From positions 1-57,287 of the forward strand of contig QBMK01000024.1 of NCBI GenBank assembly GCA_003249035.1: a stretch of 57,287 nucleotides of DNA, in the 5' to 3' direction. The position numbers and the translations under genes are program-made. Positions 24,658 through 35,052 of the stretch are shown piece after piece. The DNA comes from Pseudanabaena sp. GTDB lineage: Bacteria; Cyanobacteriota; Cyanobacteriia; Pseudanabaenales; Pseudanabaenaceae. Below the pieces are notes generated by a model, which was not told where the DNA came from, ran no database searches, and saw only the letters and a program-made list of their open reading frames with translations. Within the stretch, counting starts at the first letter, position 1; every line of letters begins with the position of its first letter.

Positions 24658-25711
24658 TTGGCTTTTTTATGGTGTTGCAGTCCCCTTAACCATTCTTGTT
24701 ACTGGCTTCGTTAGCAGTTCTTGGTGGATTTGGGCAAGTGCAGCACCCAGTAACTTTGGCGCAAAGATTCGCTTAACTATATCTGATGGAATGCCAACCC
24801 AATCGATCGCCCAAGAGCTAGAAGCAGCAGGTGTAATTCGCTCTAGCCTCGCTTTGCGTTTGTGGGTTACGTGGCAATCACTCCGAAGCAGTGAACCAGT
24901 GTTGCTGCGTTCAGGAACCTATGACTTTGCTACTAATCTGTCAATGCCCGAAGTTGTTGCCCAAATCCAGACTGCTAAATCTGCAGAAGTACGATTTACA
25001 ATTCCTGAAGGCTGGTCGATTGCACAGATGGGAGAGCTATTTGAGAAACAGGGATTTTTTACAGCCAAGGATTTTGTGGAATCGGCTCAACGGACTAGTC
25101 CAAGGCGAAGGAATTGGATACCTGAAGATGTGCCAAGTTTAGAGGGATTTCTATTTCCTGATACCTATCAAATCTTGCCATCAGAGGCGACACCTGATCG
25201 CATTATCGATTTGATGCTGGATCGCTTTGAGCAAGTGGCTTTACCTGTTTATCAAGAAAATCAGTCTGGTAAGCCAAAAGTCAAAGTTAGTCTCAAAGAT
25301 TGGGTCACTCTGGCAAGCATTGTGGAAAAGGAAGCGGTAATTGAATCTGAGCGGCGGATAATTTCAGGCGTTTTCTGGAATCGCATCAAAAAAAATATGC
25401 GTTTAGAGTCCGACCCCACAGTTGAATATGGCTTAAATATCAAACAAACACCTGAGAGTCCGCTTACATTAGAACAGGTGCGAACTGATTCCCCCTATAA
25501 CACTTATTTAAATGAAGGTTTACCTCCAGGGGCGATCGCTTCAGTCGGATTAGCTAGTCTCAAGGCAACGCTCGATCCTGCAACCACTGACTATTTGTTC
25601 TTTGTCGCGAAGTTTGATGGCAGTCATGTGTTTAGTCGCACCCTAGAAGAACATGAAAAAGCGCTTCAAGCGATCGACAAAAAGATCCAGCAAAAAACAC
25701 CCAAACAGTAA
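24620..25711 (+). CDS. mltG: Endolytic murein transglycosylase MltG
   Basis: This 363-residue protein has one N-terminal membrane helix (LFYGVAVPLTILVTGFVSSS), a LysM-like linker (IPEGWSIAQMGELFEKQ) and the YceG catalytic domain. The catalytic Glu lies in LASIVEKEAVIESERRII, followed by LESDPTVEYGL and SPYNTYLNEGLPPGAIASVG. It cuts nascent glycan strands. The start could also be the ATG at 24638, which shortens it by 6 residues and cuts the overlap with the DUF3727 gene to 20 bp. Confidence 0.93.
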   Translation: MSSAQKMPKKRSNWLFYGVAVPLTILVTGFVSSSWWIWASAAPSNFGAKIRLTISDGMPTQSIAQELEAAGVIRSSLALRLWVTWQSLRSSEPVLLRSGTYDFATNLSMPEVVAQIQTAKSAEVRFTIPEGWSIAQMGELFEKQGFFTAKDFVESAQRTSPRRRNWIPEDVPSLEGFLFPDTYQILPSEATPDRIIDLMLDRFEQVALPVYQENQSGKPKVKVSLKDWVTLASIVEKEAVIESERRIISGVFWNRIKKNMRLESDPTVEYGLNIKQTPESPLTLEQVRTDSPYNTYLNEGLPPGAIASVGLASLKATLDPATTDYLFFVAKFDGSHVFSRTLEEHEKALQAIDKKIQQKTPKQ

Positions 25712-25715
25712 TTAA

Positions 25716-25762
25716 ACCCAAAAAAGAGTTGCGGCGCTTTGCGCCGCAACTCTTTTTTGGGT
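25716..25762 (+). terminator. mltG terminator, perfect 22-bp stem
   Basis: The arms 25716-25737 and 25741-25762 are exact reverse complements around a TTT loop, with a GGCGC/GCGCC apex and six T residues in the right arm. It starts 5 bp past the mltG stop. A natural terminator rarely needs 22 perfect pairs. Confidence 0.8.
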
Positions 25763-25836
25763 CAGCGTTATAACTGTTCTAGCTCAAAGCGCTGTAAGAT
25801 ATTCTTAATTATTTAATTAACATTCTCAAAATATTT

Positions 25837-26373
25837 GTGAAACCTTGGCAACTTATTGCTCCTAACTTAGTTTTGTCAGCACCAATTTACGCGATCACAC
25901 CGCAACTTATGACGGATCATGGTTTAAGCGGTTTGATTTTGGACGTGGATAATACATTAATTGGTGATGATGAAGCCGACGTGTCAGAAGACATTCGCCT
26001 TTGGGTCGAGCTAATGCGTTCCAAATATCCGATTTGGCTAGCCAGCAATAATTTTAGCGATCGCCGTATTCAAAAGGTTGCCGAGAGTTTAAATCTTCCC
26101 TATCGCAGTCGGGCTGGTAAGCCATCACGAAGAGTAGTGCGTCAAGTTTTTGAAGCAATGGAATTGCCTGCTGCTCAAGTAGCAATGGTAGGCGATCGCT
26201 TATTTACGGACACTATTGTTGGTAATCGCTTAGGCTTATTTACAATTTTGGTTCAGCCACCTTTTGAAGAACTTATTCTCAAGCCGTCGGTTGCCTCAAT
26301 ATTTAAAGCTCGATCGAGTTTTCTTCGCAATTGGGAAATTTGGATTGCCCGAAAATCTGGCGTAAAAATCTAA
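25837..26373 (+). CDS. YqeG family HAD phosphatase
   Basis: This 178-residue HAD IIIA-type phosphatase starts with GTG. Catalytic motif I is LILDVDNTLIG (DxDxT), followed by WLASNNFSDRRI (motif II) and the motif III/IV region AMVGDRLFTDTIVGNRLG. The family is annotated as YqeG/GEP4-like; GEP4 is phosphatidylglycerophosphatase in mitochondria, and cyanobacterial members may serve the same PG pathway. That last point is inference. Confidence 0.88.
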   Translation: MKPWQLIAPNLVLSAPIYAITPQLMTDHGLSGLILDVDNTLIGDDEADVSEDIRLWVELMRSKYPIWLASNNFSDRRIQKVAESLNLPYRSRAGKPSRRVVRQVFEAMELPAAQVAMVGDRLFTDTIVGNRLGLFTILVQPPFEELILKPSVASIFKARSSFLRNWEIWIARKSGVKI

Positions 26374-26436
26374 CAATTCATAAAAGTAAAATATCAATTA
26401 TTTAGATATTTCTGATATCAATATAATAGGAGTCGG

Positions 26437-26472
26437 AAATTATTTGTGAGCCGTCAAACTCATAAATAATTT
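26437..26472. other. Hairpin upstream of the APC permease gene
   Basis: A 13-bp stem with one mismatch (AATTATTTGTGAG / CTCATAAATAATT) encloses a short loop and is followed by TTTTTGAC. It ends about 36 bp before the permease start and may be a leader or operator. The 135-bp gap holds nothing else. Confidence 0.4.
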
Positions 26473-26508
26473 TTGACTTAATTTTTGGCAATATTAAGGA
26501 TTGGCTAA

Positions 26509-28440
26509 ATGACTGCACCGATTGCTCAATCTCCCGGCTATCGCGGTTCGTTAATGCGTTGGCTATTGTCCGACAATCGCCATGAAAAGACCGATGGACA
26601 TTCCCCTAAGCATTCTTGGTGGCAAGTAATGTGTTTAACAGGCGTAGATTATTTTTCAACGCTTGGTTATCAACCGGGAATTGCAGCGTTGGCAGCGGGC
26701 GCACTCTCGCCGATCGCTACATTCATTTTAATTTTATTGACCTTATTTGGGGCATTGCCGATTTATCGCAAAGTTGCCGTATTCAGCCCTCACGGTGAAG
26801 GTTCTATATCTATGCTCGAGCATTTGCTTCCTTGGTGGCAGGGAAAGCTATTTGTGCTTTGTTTACTAGGGTTTGTTGCTACTGATTTTATTATTACGAT
26901 TACTCTTTCTGCAGCCGATGCCACCGCGCATATTATCGAAAACCCCCTTGTTCCAGATTTCTTCCGAGGACAAGTGATCGCAATTACATTGGGTTTGATC
27001 GCCTTACTCAGCGTCGTATTTCTGAAAGGGTTCCGTGAAGCGATCGGAATCGCCGTGTTTTTAGTTGTTGTCTATTTGATCTTAAATGCCGTAACGATTG
27101 GCGTCGGGATATATCAAATTGCCATTAATCCAGTAGCGATCGCTGATTGGCAATCAGTTCTTTTTGCTAACAATCAAAATCCTCTGCAATTAATAGGAAT
27201 TTCAGCTTTAGTCTTTCCCAAATTAGCTCTAGGACTATCTGGCTTTGAGACAGGTGTTGCCGTGATGCCCCTGATCAAAGGAGATAAGAACGACACAGAA
27301 GATCATCCACGCGGGAGGATTCGTAATACACACAAAATGTTGACGACCGCAGCGCTGATTATGAGTTTCTTCCTGCTCACTAGTAGCCTTGTCACCACGA
27401 TTTTGATTCCCGCAGCCGAATTTGCCGCTGGTGGAAAGGCAAATGGACGCGCACTTGCTTACTTATCGCATCTATATTTAGGGAATGGATTTGGTACAGT
27501 TTATGACTTAAGCACGATCGCAATTTTGTGGTTTGCAGGCGCATCAGCGATGGCAGGTTTGCTCAATATCGTGCCACGCTATCTGCCTCGTTATGGCATG
27601 GCTCCAGATTGGACATTGGCAACCCGTCCTCTAGTTTTGGTATATACAGCGATCGCCTTTTTCGTCACCATTCTATTTCAGGCTAATGTCGAGGCTCAAG
27701 GCGGAGCCTATGCCACAGGAGTTTTGGTACTAATGAGTTCCGCTGCCTTTGCCGTTACTCTAGTGGCACGGCAACATGGATCGAAGAGGAGTATGTTTGT
27801 TTTTGGGAGCATTACCTTTGTATTTATCTACACGACGATTGCCAATATTATCGAAAGACCAGAAGGTATAAAAATTGCGGCTACTTTCATCGGTGCGATT
27901 ATTGTTACTTCTCTCATATCAAGAGTATGGCGTTCTACGGAGCTTAGAGCAGAGGCTATTGAAATGGATGAAATGGCGCAGCAATTTATTGCCCAAGAGA
28001 GCCAAAGAATTATTCGCATCATCTCTCATCGCCCGAATCGGGGTACTGAGCATGAATATGATGAGAAGGAAATCAAAACTCGTGAAGATAACCATATTCC
28101 ATCTTCCGATCCGATTATCTTCTTAGAAATAAAAATCTCCGATCCATCAGAATTTTCTGGGAAAATCAAGATTCAAGGAATTCAAATTGGCGATCACCGT
28201 ATCTTGAGATCCCAGGGTGCAGCTGTCCCGAATACGATCGCGGCAATTCTTTTATATATTCGCGATCATACAAAAAAATTACCTCATGCCTATTTTGGTT
28301 GGGCGGAAGGTAATCCGATTAAGTACTTGATGCGATTTATTTTATTTGGTGAAGGCGATATAGCTGTTGTTTCGCGTGAAGTGCTCCGCAAGGCGGAAAA
28401 AGCTCCTGAGCGTAGACCAGTTATTCATGTTGGTGGCTAG
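26509..28440 (+). CDS. APC superfamily permease
   Basis: This 643-residue membrane protein has about 11-12 predicted helices in its first 480 residues ([60 protein letters not shown]). A hydrophilic C-terminal domain of about 160 residues follows, ending in RPVIHVGG. The Gly-rich helix 1 and the helix 6 region fit the amino acid-polyamine-organocation superfamily. The substrate cannot be told; the long cytosolic tail with a UspA/CBS-free alpha-beta pattern is unusual for amino acid permeases. It meets UPF0182 tail to tail with a 4-bp overlap. Confidence 0.8.
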   Translation: MTAPIAQSPGYRGSLMRWLLSDNRHEKTDGHSPKHSWWQVMCLTGVDYFSTLGYQPGIAALAAGALSPIATFILILLTLFGALPIYRKVAVFSPHGEGSISMLEHLLPWWQGKLFVLCLLGFVATDFIITITLSAADATAHIIENPLVPDFFRGQVIAITLGLIALLSVVFLKGFREAIGIAVFLVVVYLILNAVTIGVGIYQIAINPVAIADWQSVLFANNQNPLQLIGISALVFPKLALGLSGFETGVAVMPLIKGDKNDTEDHPRGRIRNTHKMLTTAALIMSFFLLTSSLVTTILIPAAEFAAGGKANGRALAYLSHLYLGNGFGTVYDLSTIAILWFAGASAMAGLLNIVPRYLPRYGMAPDWTLATRPLVLVYTAIAFFVTILFQANVEAQGGAYATGVLVLMSSAAFAVTLVARQHGSKRSMFVFGSITFVFIYTTIANIIERPEGIKIAATFIGAIIVTSLISRVWRSTELRAEAIEMDEMAQQFIAQESQRIIRIISHRPNRGTEHEYDEKEIKTREDNHIPSSDPIIFLEIKISDPSEFSGKIKIQGIQIGDHRILRSQGAAVPNTIAAILLYIRDHTKKLPHAYFGWAEGNPIKYLMRFILFGEGDIAVVSREVLRKAEKAPERRPVIHVGG

Positions 28441-31421
28441 GACGGTGTAACAGGCGCTTCGACTGGACGGATGATCGGCGGCGTAATTTCTGGCGCTGGT
28501 TTAAAGATGGCAGCGATCGCCTGTTGTAAAGTTTGTGCCATAACAATGCGATTTTCGTAAGCAACAATTACTCGAACTAGAGTTGGCAATTTATTTTGAG
28601 TTGACTCTAAATAGAGTGGTTCAACATACAAGAGAGATTGATCGATGGGAATGATTAAAAGATTGCCTTGAATTACTCGTGAACCCTGCCGATTCCAGAG
28701 CGAAATTTGTTGAGAAATTACAGGATCTTGATTAATTCTGGCTTCGATCTGTTCTGGACCATAGACAAGTATTTGTTTAGGAAAAGTATAGAGAAGAAGT
28801 TTGCCATAATTCGCTCCATCCGATCGCGCTGCCAGCCAAGCCACCAGATTTGTACGCTCATTAGGGGTGAATGGCAACAGTAGAATGAACTCCTCAAAAG
28901 GAACATCAGGCAAACTCGTAATCAAATAATAGGGTTCCACAAGACGAGGCTTATCACCATAGACTTCATTGGGAATTTGCCATTGATCTTCACGATTGTA
29001 AAATACTTGAGCATCAGTCATGTGATAGGTCATCAAGCGTTCTGACTGAATTGAGAATAAATCAACGGGATAGCGCAAATGCTGCCGTAAGGCTTCAGGC
29101 ATTGCACTCAGTGGCTTAAATAAATCTGGGAAAATCTTTGACCATGTGCGGATCATCGGATCGGTAGGATCGGCAACATAGAAATTCGCTGTGCCGTGAT
29201 AAGCATCGATCACTACCTTGACCGAGTTACGAATGTAATTAATGCCTTCTTTGCCAATGTCGGAATAGGGATAGCGATCGCTAGTTGTATAGGCATCAGC
29301 AATCCAAAAGAGAGTACTAGGATCGTCAGCCTGAGTATGGGCATTTGCTGCAACTATATATGGATCGCTGTCGTAACGTAGAAATGGGGCGATCGCCTTA
29401 ATTCTTTGCATGATATTTCGTCGAAACAGTAACTTGGTTTCGGGCAGAAATTCAGAAGTTACAGCCATGCGCCAATCGTTCAAATACTTGGCAAACAACA
29501 TCCGTCGCCAAAATGAATTAAGAGAAATCCCAGCCCTTCCATCGTAAATGTTGTAAACATTATCATTATCGCTGGGGTAGTCCAATTCCTTCACCTTCGT
29601 GCCAGTCATCACATAGGTATTGGTATTCTCTCCGTAATAAATGCGAGGCTGTCCAATAGGAATACTCGTCCGCACGGCTTCGCTGGAGGTGGTAAGAGGA
29701 CTACCCTCAGTAATTCCAACATCTCTAATGAAATATTCAGGTAAGCCGCCTGTACCAACGCGATTGACGGGACTGAGAGTAAATCCGTAACCATGGGTAT
29801 AAATCAAATGCTGGTTTATCCAAGTTTGTGCCTCTTCAGGAACAGCAGTATAGTCCAATTCCCTAGCGGCGATAAGTACCTGTTGCTGACTGGCTTGAGG
29901 CTTGGATAGATTTTCTTCATCGATCGTATAGCGATCTATATCAGCATCAGGAAAACTGTAGTAAAGGCGAATCTGCTGGAGTTGACGATTGGTAGCTAGT
30001 AGTGGTTGCTTATCCCAAAGCCGAATATTCCGAACTGTAAGCTCATTTGCTTGAATAGATTTTTCCGTTAATTTTCCCTGTGGATTAAAAACTTGAGAAT
30101 TAATACTTTCAAGGCCAAAGGCTTGGCGGGTTAAGGGGATCGTTCGTTCGATATATGGTTGCTCTAGGGCGAGTTCATTGGGCTGCACAATTAAAGATTG
30201 CACAGCGATCGGCAAACCTACACCTAGCCCAATCGCCATCACCAAATAAATAAATAACGTTACTAACAAGGGTTTACGGCTAACAGGTTGGCGATGAAAT
30301 TTAACCCATCTCAGAATCAAGTAAACTGCGATCGCTAAAGCTAAAACGCTAAGTCCTGTATAGACTGGCAACTGCACGACAATATCTGTATAGCTAGCGC
30401 CATAGGAAACTCCGCGTGCTGAATATAAAAGCTCATAGCGATTCAGCCAATAGCTAAACCCAATCACTAACATCACCACTCCACCCAGTCCGTACAGATG
30501 GCGCTGTTGATCGTGGGAAATTCCTGCAAACTTACCTTCGCTAAGGCTATTTCCCGATAGCAAGTAGATTAGAAGGACAGCGACAAGACCATATAAACAA
30601 ATGCCAACTAGCCCAAATTCCACAACTTCCAAGGTGGGCAAATTAAATATATAAAAGCTGAGATCTTGATTAAAGACTGGTTCGGTTTGATTAAAACTAG
30701 TGGGTTGAAAATAAGGAATAATCCGCATCCATTGCCGTGAAATCACCCATGCAGTAAATACGCTGATAAAAACCGCGATCGCCTTAAGCAAAAACTTGGG
30801 ATAAATCAATATCGCGATCGCTGCAACAATAGTCACAACGGCAGAAAGTCGCTGGGTAAATATCTGAATTGCCAATTGACCGATCAGTTCTGGTCTGAAT
30901 AGTGAAGGCGCGATTGGGGCGATACTTGGCTGAATCAATGAAGGTTGCCATTGCACGCTCGCTACCTGTCCATAATGAATTAGGAGCAAACAAATTAGTA
31001 GACTCAAGCTCAAAACTAGCGGCAATAGCCAACGAAGCCGCAGGAATGTCGGGATGTATCTGGATGATATTGCTTGTTGCTTATTTAGCTGTTTATTTGG
31101 AGACGATCGCTTTTGCAGTTTTAACTGTCGCCGTTCAGCATCATCGGGCAGATCGGCATATTTTAGTGTTTCAGCGGTTCGCAAATTTCTAAATAGATAG
31201 GCTAAGGCGATCGCTAATACGGTACTTCCCAACCCAATTTGCACCATAAGCCGCAACAAATACATGGGCAAATAGCCCATCTCTTGAAACCATAAAATCT
31301 CAGCCCCCAGTCGAGCTACAATCTCACTCGTCAAGACTAAACCCGCAATTCCCACCAATAGCCAAAGGTAATATCGCTTAGACAGATTAAATGTGGTTAG
31401 TTTTAAAGAGATTAACTTCAT
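28437..31421 (-). CDS. UPF0182 family membrane protein
   Basis: This 994-residue protein has seven predicted N-terminal helices (residues about 15-375) and then a large soluble region, including [20 protein letters not shown] and the [19 protein letters not shown] segment that are UPF0182 hallmarks. Family length is 850-1000. Function is unknown; the soluble part is probably extracytoplasmic. It is convergent with the APC permease, with overlapping stops. No obvious partner genes. Its divergent upstream region carries an 18-bp hairpin. Confidence 0.92.
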   Translation of the reverse strand: MKLISLKLTTFNLSKRYYLWLLVGIAGLVLTSEIVARLGAEILWFQEMGYLPMYLLRLMVQIGLGSTVLAIALAYLFRNLRTAETLKYADLPDDAERRQLKLQKRSSPNKQLNKQQAISSRYIPTFLRLRWLLPLVLSLSLLICLLLIHYGQVASVQWQPSLIQPSIAPIAPSLFRPELIGQLAIQIFTQRLSAVVTIVAAIAILIYPKFLLKAIAVFISVFTAWVISRQWMRIIPYFQPTSFNQTEPVFNQDLSFYIFNLPTLEVVEFGLVGICLYGLVAVLLIYLLSGNSLSEGKFAGISHDQQRHLYGLGGVVMLVIGFSYWLNRYELLYSARGVSYGASYTDIVVQLPVYTGLSVLALAIAVYLILRWVKFHRQPVSRKPLLVTLFIYLVMAIGLGVGLPIAVQSLIVQPNELALEQPYIERTIPLTRQAFGLESINSQVFNPQGKLTEKSIQANELTVRNIRLWDKQPLLATNRQLQQIRLYYSFPDADIDRYTIDEENLSKPQASQQQVLIAARELDYTAVPEEAQTWINQHLIYTHGYGFTLSPVNRVGTGGLPEYFIRDVGITEGSPLTTSSEAVRTSIPIGQPRIYYGENTNTYVMTGTKVKELDYPSDNDNVYNIYDGRAGISLNSFWRRMLFAKYLNDWRMAVTSEFLPETKLLFRRNIMQRIKAIAPFLRYDSDPYIVAANAHTQADDPSTLFWIADAYTTSDRYPYSDIGKEGINYIRNSVKVVIDAYHGTANFYVADPTDPMIRTWSKIFPDLFKPLSAMPEALRQHLRYPVDLFSIQSERLMTYHMTDAQVFYNREDQWQIPNEVYGDKPRLVEPYYLITSLPDVPFEEFILLLPFTPNERTNLVAWLAARSDGANYGKLLLYTFPKQILVYGPEQIEARINQDPVISQQISLWNRQGSRVIQGNLLIIPIDQSLLYVEPLYLESTQNKLPTLVRVIVAYENRIVMAQTLQQAIAAIFKPAPEITPPIIRPVEAPVTPS

Positions 31422-31514
31422 AATTTTATCTGGAAGCTAGGGCGATCTCATCGTTTTTAGTGATTTTGAAGCGAGGGGCTTAATAAGTACTTCTACATAA
31501 TTAAAAACCAGAGC

Positions 31515-31557
31515 CAAAAACTGTACCGCCCACTGCGCGGGCGGTACAGTTTTTGGG
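31515..31557. other. 18-bp hairpin in a divergent intergenic region
   Basis: CCAAAAACTGTACCGCCC (31515-31532) pairs perfectly with 31540-31557 around a 7-nt loop. It lies between the UPF0182 gene (starts 31421, leftward) and argF (starts 31737, rightward), where neither gene ends. The remainder of the 315-bp gap shows no gene. Confidence 0.65.
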
Positions 31558-31736
31558 ATTTTATATTTAATTGTGCCTAGCTACTTATAATTGTTCGACA
31601 AATCCTTACTAAACCAATGTTTTTTTTAGGAAACTACTGCTTTACATTACTTTCTTAGAAAAGCCGTTTTTGATTCAGGGTAAAGCGCTATAAGTTGATG
31701 ATACAGTCATTACAAGATCTATTCTAACTAACAACA

Positions 31737-32648
31737 ATGGGAAACCTTCAGGGACGCGATCTTCTTAGTTTGGCAGATTTGCAACCAAGCGAAATTCAGG
31801 AATTGCTGACACTTGCGAAACAACTCAAATCAGGAGAAGTCCAGTTTGACTTTCAGCGAAAAACCCTCGGATTGCTCTTTCGCAAAGCATCAACAAGAAC
31901 AAGGGTTAGCTTTACAGTGGCTATGCATCAACTTGGGGGGCATGTGATAGACCTCGATCCAAATGTGACTCAAGTAAGTCGGGGCGAACCGATAGAAGAT
32001 ACTGCCAGAGTACTCGATCGCTACTTGGATGTTTTGGCTATTCGTACCTTTGAGCAATCAGAGTTAGAGACTTTTGCCAAATTCTCGAAAATGCCGATTA
32101 TCAATGCCCTGAGTGATTTAGAACATCCATGCCAAGTCCTAGCGGATTTACTAACTGTGATGGAAAACTTCGGCTCCTTGAAAGGATTAACGCTCACCTA
32201 TCTTGGTGATGGCAACAATATGGCGCATTCCCTGATGATCGGCTGTGCATTAGTTGGCATGAATGTTCGTATTGCTTCACCGAAGGATTTCATGCCCGAT
32301 CCTGCTGTTGTTGCTCAAGCAAAAGCTCTAGCTATTAATTCGGAAGTAATCGTCACCAGCGATCCTAAATTAGCATCACGCGCGGCGCATGTGCTTTATA
32401 CAGATGTATGGGCAAGTATGGGGCAGGAGTCGGAAGCTGAAGATCGAATTCCTATTTTCCAGCCCTATCAATTAAATGCAGAACTAATGGCTTTGGCTGA
32501 TAAAGAAGCGATCGCCTTACATTGCTTACCAGCACATCGTGGGGAAGAGATTACTGGCGAAGTAATGGAAGGTTCTCAGTCACGTATTTGGGATGAAGCC
32601 GAAAACCGTCTTCATGCTCAAAAAGCTCTTCTAGCTAGTGTTCTTTAG
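31737..32648 (+). CDS. argF: Ornithine carbamoyltransferase
   Basis: This 303-residue arginine-synthesis enzyme has FRKASTRTRVSFTVAMHQLG (carbamoyl-phosphate loop STRTR), DLEHPCQVLADLLTVMENFG, DVWASMGQESEAEDRIPIFQ and HCLPAHRGEEIT (catalytic HCLP). Length is normal. Its stop codon lies inside a terminator hairpin. Confidence 0.96.
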   Translation: MGNLQGRDLLSLADLQPSEIQELLTLAKQLKSGEVQFDFQRKTLGLLFRKASTRTRVSFTVAMHQLGGHVIDLDPNVTQVSRGEPIEDTARVLDRYLDVLAIRTFEQSELETFAKFSKMPIINALSDLEHPCQVLADLLTVMENFGSLKGLTLTYLGDGNNMAHSLMIGCALVGMNVRIASPKDFMPDPAVVAQAKALAINSEVIVTSDPKLASRAAHVLYTDVWASMGQESEAEDRIPIFQPYQLNAELMALADKEAIALHCLPAHRGEEITGEVMEGSQSRIWDEAENRLHAQKALLASVL

Positions 32649-32682
32649 GAATGATCCGCGCTTTGCGCGGATCATTCCTAAA
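32644..32682 (+). terminator. argF terminator overlapping the stop codon
   Basis: A perfect 18-bp stem (TTTAGGAATGATCCGCGC, 32644-32661, with 32665-32682) has a TTT loop. The argF TAG (32646-32648) is within the left arm. No long T run follows, so it may act mainly as a 3'-end stabiliser. Confidence 0.7.
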
Positions 32683-32729
32683 ACCACATAAACTTGCTGT
32701 CGAGATCGCCAGCTTTCAAAAGCAATTAC

Positions 32730-33974
32730 TCAATTAAGCTTGCGAGTAATGCGCTCGCCTAATGCTATGCCCACACCTGCTGCAAGAAATGCAATCGCCG
32801 TTAGCAAAATCACATTTGTCATTGTGAGCATATCCGCAGGTTTAGGAACTAGATAACCAAAAATAGAGATCGCCCCAGATAGTCCCCCAAAAAACATTCC
32901 CACTGTCAATCCACTTAGAGATTTAGGAACCATTGTTAGCGCAAATGCAATCATGCCATTGTTGACAGCACTAAGACAGGTGAGCGTAAATAGAATAATT
33001 ATGATGGAAGCGATCGCGCCATAGCCAACCGTGAGCAACCCTAAACCTGCGGCAATACCACCCAAGCTAATAATCATGAGGCGTTTGTTATTAATTAACT
33101 TCGAGATTCTCCCTGTGAATAAAGCTAAGAATCCTTGGGTAATCAGAGCTGCTCCCATTAATATCTCGAAAGATAAACCTGTAAATCCTGTAATATCAGC
33201 CTTGATCGCTCGTGGCAATACATCCCCTACCATCAATCGCATACCCAAACCGATCGCTGCCCCAACAAACAGGACGATCGCTAAGTTGCTCAAGCAATCT
33301 CGAATTGGGAATGGTTCACTATTTTCTAATTCTGGATTGAGATTTTTTGGAATATGAAACATTGCACTTCGTAAGCTTGCCACACTAGCTAGCAGCACAA
33401 TCGAAGCGATCGTAAAAGTTGCAGGTGCACCTAGACCCAAAATAAATTTCGTTGCCAAAGGTCTGATCGAAGCAACAAAACCTCCGACTAGAGTTAAAAC
33501 ACTGCCTGCGAGAGGTAATTTGGTCGCTCCAGCAAAGATACCCAACAAGCACATGACTGGACTCCGAAAGGTTGCCATCACGATCGCCCATAGGATGGCG
33601 AGACTGAGCAAAAGTATGCGCGTAAATTCGTTTGCACCACCGAAGATGGCGACACAGGGTAATCCGATAAATAAAGCCGTTGAGGCGATCACTGCTGCCA
33701 CAATGAATGGCATTCGTGAACTGTACCAACGCTGCCAGCGATCGGACAAACCACCAAATAATGGTTCAACGATCACCGAGATCGCATTTTCGATTACCAG
33801 TATCAGAGCTGCAAATTGTTGCGCTTGAATAGGTGGATAGCCAAAAACCTGTTCGATAAACTTAGGCAAATAGATTGCATAAGCAATCCAAGTCAGAGTC
33901 ATTGCCCCCTGAACTGATGCTAAGCTCCATACTTGGAGCCACCGCACTTGATTTGATGGGGATGCGATCGCCAT
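32730..33974 (-). CDS. MFS transporter
   Basis: This 414-residue protein has about 12 hydrophobic helices and the MFS-type loop GGLSDRWQRWYSSRMPFIV between helices 2 and 3. The first helix reads SVQGAMTLTWIAYAIYLPKF. It resembles MFS proteins of the sugar/cation symporter or BT1-like sort. The substrate is unknown. The downstream gap with argF is only 47 bp (convergent) and contains no separate terminator for this gene other than the argF hairpin. Confidence 0.8.
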   Translation of the reverse strand: MAIASPSNQVRWLQVWSLASVQGAMTLTWIAYAIYLPKFIEQVFGYPPIQAQQFAALILVIENAISVIVEPLFGGLSDRWQRWYSSRMPFIVAAVIASTALFIGLPCVAIFGGANEFTRILLLSLAILWAIVMATFRSPVMCLLGIFAGATKLPLAGSVLTLVGGFVASIRPLATKFILGLGAPATFTIASIVLLASVASLRSAMFHIPKNLNPELENSEPFPIRDCLSNLAIVLFVGAAIGLGMRLMVGDVLPRAIKADITGFTGLSFEILMGAALITQGFLALFTGRISKLINNKRLMIISLGGIAAGLGLLTVGYGAIASIIIILFTLTCLSAVNNGMIAFALTMVPKSLSGLTVGMFFGGLSGAISIFGYLVPKPADMLTMTNVILLTAIAFLAAGVGIALGERITRKLN

Positions 33975-34003
33975 TAAAACTCTCCTTATTCTGCTGCAAA
34001 ATT

Positions 34004-34045
34004 AATTAAAAGAGATTCGCAGAGCGAACCTCTTTATAATTAATT
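34004..34045. other. Imperfect hairpin upstream of the MFS gene
   Basis: ATTAATTAAAAGAGATTCGC pairs with GCGAACCTCTTTATAATTAAT with one bulge and one mismatch around an AGA loop. It lies between the MFS gene start and the end of the pentapeptide gene, both on the minus strand. Confidence 0.5.
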
Positions 34046-34089
34046 TTTTTGAAGAGATTGCAAGGCAACCTCCTCAAAAAATCTTGGGC

Positions 34090-34118
34090 TTAATTACTTC
34101 GCTTTGCGAAGTAATTAA
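34090..34118 (-). terminator. Terminator overlapping a pentapeptide gene stop
   Basis: A perfect 13-bp stem (TTAATTACTTCGC / GCGAAGTAATTAA) has a TTT loop. The stop codon at 34115-34117 lies in its right arm. It has the GCTTTGC apex common to hairpins in this window. Confidence 0.7.
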
Positions 34119-34777
34119 AATTGGGTACAGCCTTGCATAGAGACCGTGCCATCGGGCATCGTCGCACGGCACAGATTCGCCTGACTCAAATCTACATTGG
34201 TCACGATCGCATTAGTGAGGTCAGCACGATACAAATCCGCACCTCTGAGATTGGCTCCAGTCAAATCCGCACCATAGAGGCTAGCGTTTCGCAAAGAAGC
34301 ATTGCTGAGATTAGCGCCATTAAGCTTGGCATAGACCAACTCGATATCAATCAAATTGGCATTTTGCAAATTAGCACTGGTCAAATCAGCGTATTTCCAG
34401 CGACTATTACGAGCATTTGTCCCAGACAAATTTGCTTGGATCAAATCGCTATGAATCAAGAAAGTATTTCGCAGATCTGAGTTACTGAGATCTGCACCAC
34501 GAAAATCAGCATAATACATGGTGCTAAAAGCCAAAGTTGCCCCAGAAAGAGAGCTTTTGCGCAGATCGGCAACATCAAGAAACGATTCCCGTAAATTTAC
34601 CCCATTTGCAGCAATACCACTTAGTTCGCATCGCTGACAATTACGATAGGTCAAAAGTGATTGGAGGTGTTCAGCATTTTGCGCTTGGACGCTCGATGCC
34701 ATGCCAATTGTCATGACGCTAGCAACAAGGGCACTAGCGATCGCAGTCACGGAGTGAGTAAAGGCTGTTAACTTCAT
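34115..34777 (-). CDS. Secreted/lumenal pentapeptide-repeat protein
   Basis: This 220-residue protein has an N-terminal signal peptide (HSVTAIASALVASVMTIGMA with SVQAQ-NA cleavage). A CxxC-like pair follows (LTYRNCQRCELSG), then about 25 pentapeptides (ANLSGTNARNS, ANLQNANLIDIEL, LRGADLYRADL). It ends in LCRATMPDGTVSMQGCTQF. The paired cysteines near both ends suggest an oxidising compartment such as the periplasm or thylakoid lumen. Function unknown. A pentapeptide protein with a similar C-terminal PDG motif is at 41989. Confidence 0.82.
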   Translation of the reverse strand: MKLTAFTHSVTAIASALVASVMTIGMASSVQAQNAEHLQSLLTYRNCQRCELSGIAANGVNLRESFLDVADLRKSSLSGATLAFSTMYYADFRGADLSNSDLRNTFLIHSDLIQANLSGTNARNSRWKYADLTSANLQNANLIDIELVYAKLNGANLSNASLRNASLYGADLTGANLRGADLYRADLTNAIVTNVDLSQANLCRATMPDGTVSMQGCTQF

Positions 34778-34857
34778 AAAAAGTACCTAAATTTAGCAAT
34801 CCCTCTTTAATTGTTATCATAAGCGCGTTCTAAGCAACACCGCAAAATGTAACAAAA

Positions 34858-34902
34858 AACAGAAAGTAATGAAGACGCTTCTCGGCTTCATTACTTTCTG
34901 TT
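34858..34902. other. 17-bp hairpin, first of a twin pair
   Basis: AACAGAAAGTAATGAAG (34858-34874) pairs perfectly with CTTCATTACTTTCTGTT (34886-34902) around an 11-nt loop. It lies upstream of both the pentapeptide gene (leftward) and the TerC gene (rightward). Confidence 0.6.
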
Positions 34903-34909
34903 GCAGTCA

Positions 34910-34954
34910 CCAAAAAGAGAATTGCGACGCTTCGCGCCGCAATTCTCTTTTTGG
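34910..34954. other. 21-bp hairpin, second of a twin pair
   Basis: The arms 34910-34930 and 34934-34954 pair with one mismatch around a TTC loop and have a GACGC/GCGCC apex. It starts 8 bp after the first hairpin, in the same divergent gap, where no gene ends. It sits about 100 bp before the TerC start. Confidence 0.6.
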
Positions 34955-35052
34955 ATTTATGTCTTAATGGACTTGGCTACAGCTATAGTTGATGGTCTGA
35001 TAATTTTGTATACTTGTAGTATTTGTTAATGTTTTGTTATGGATAGTATTGA

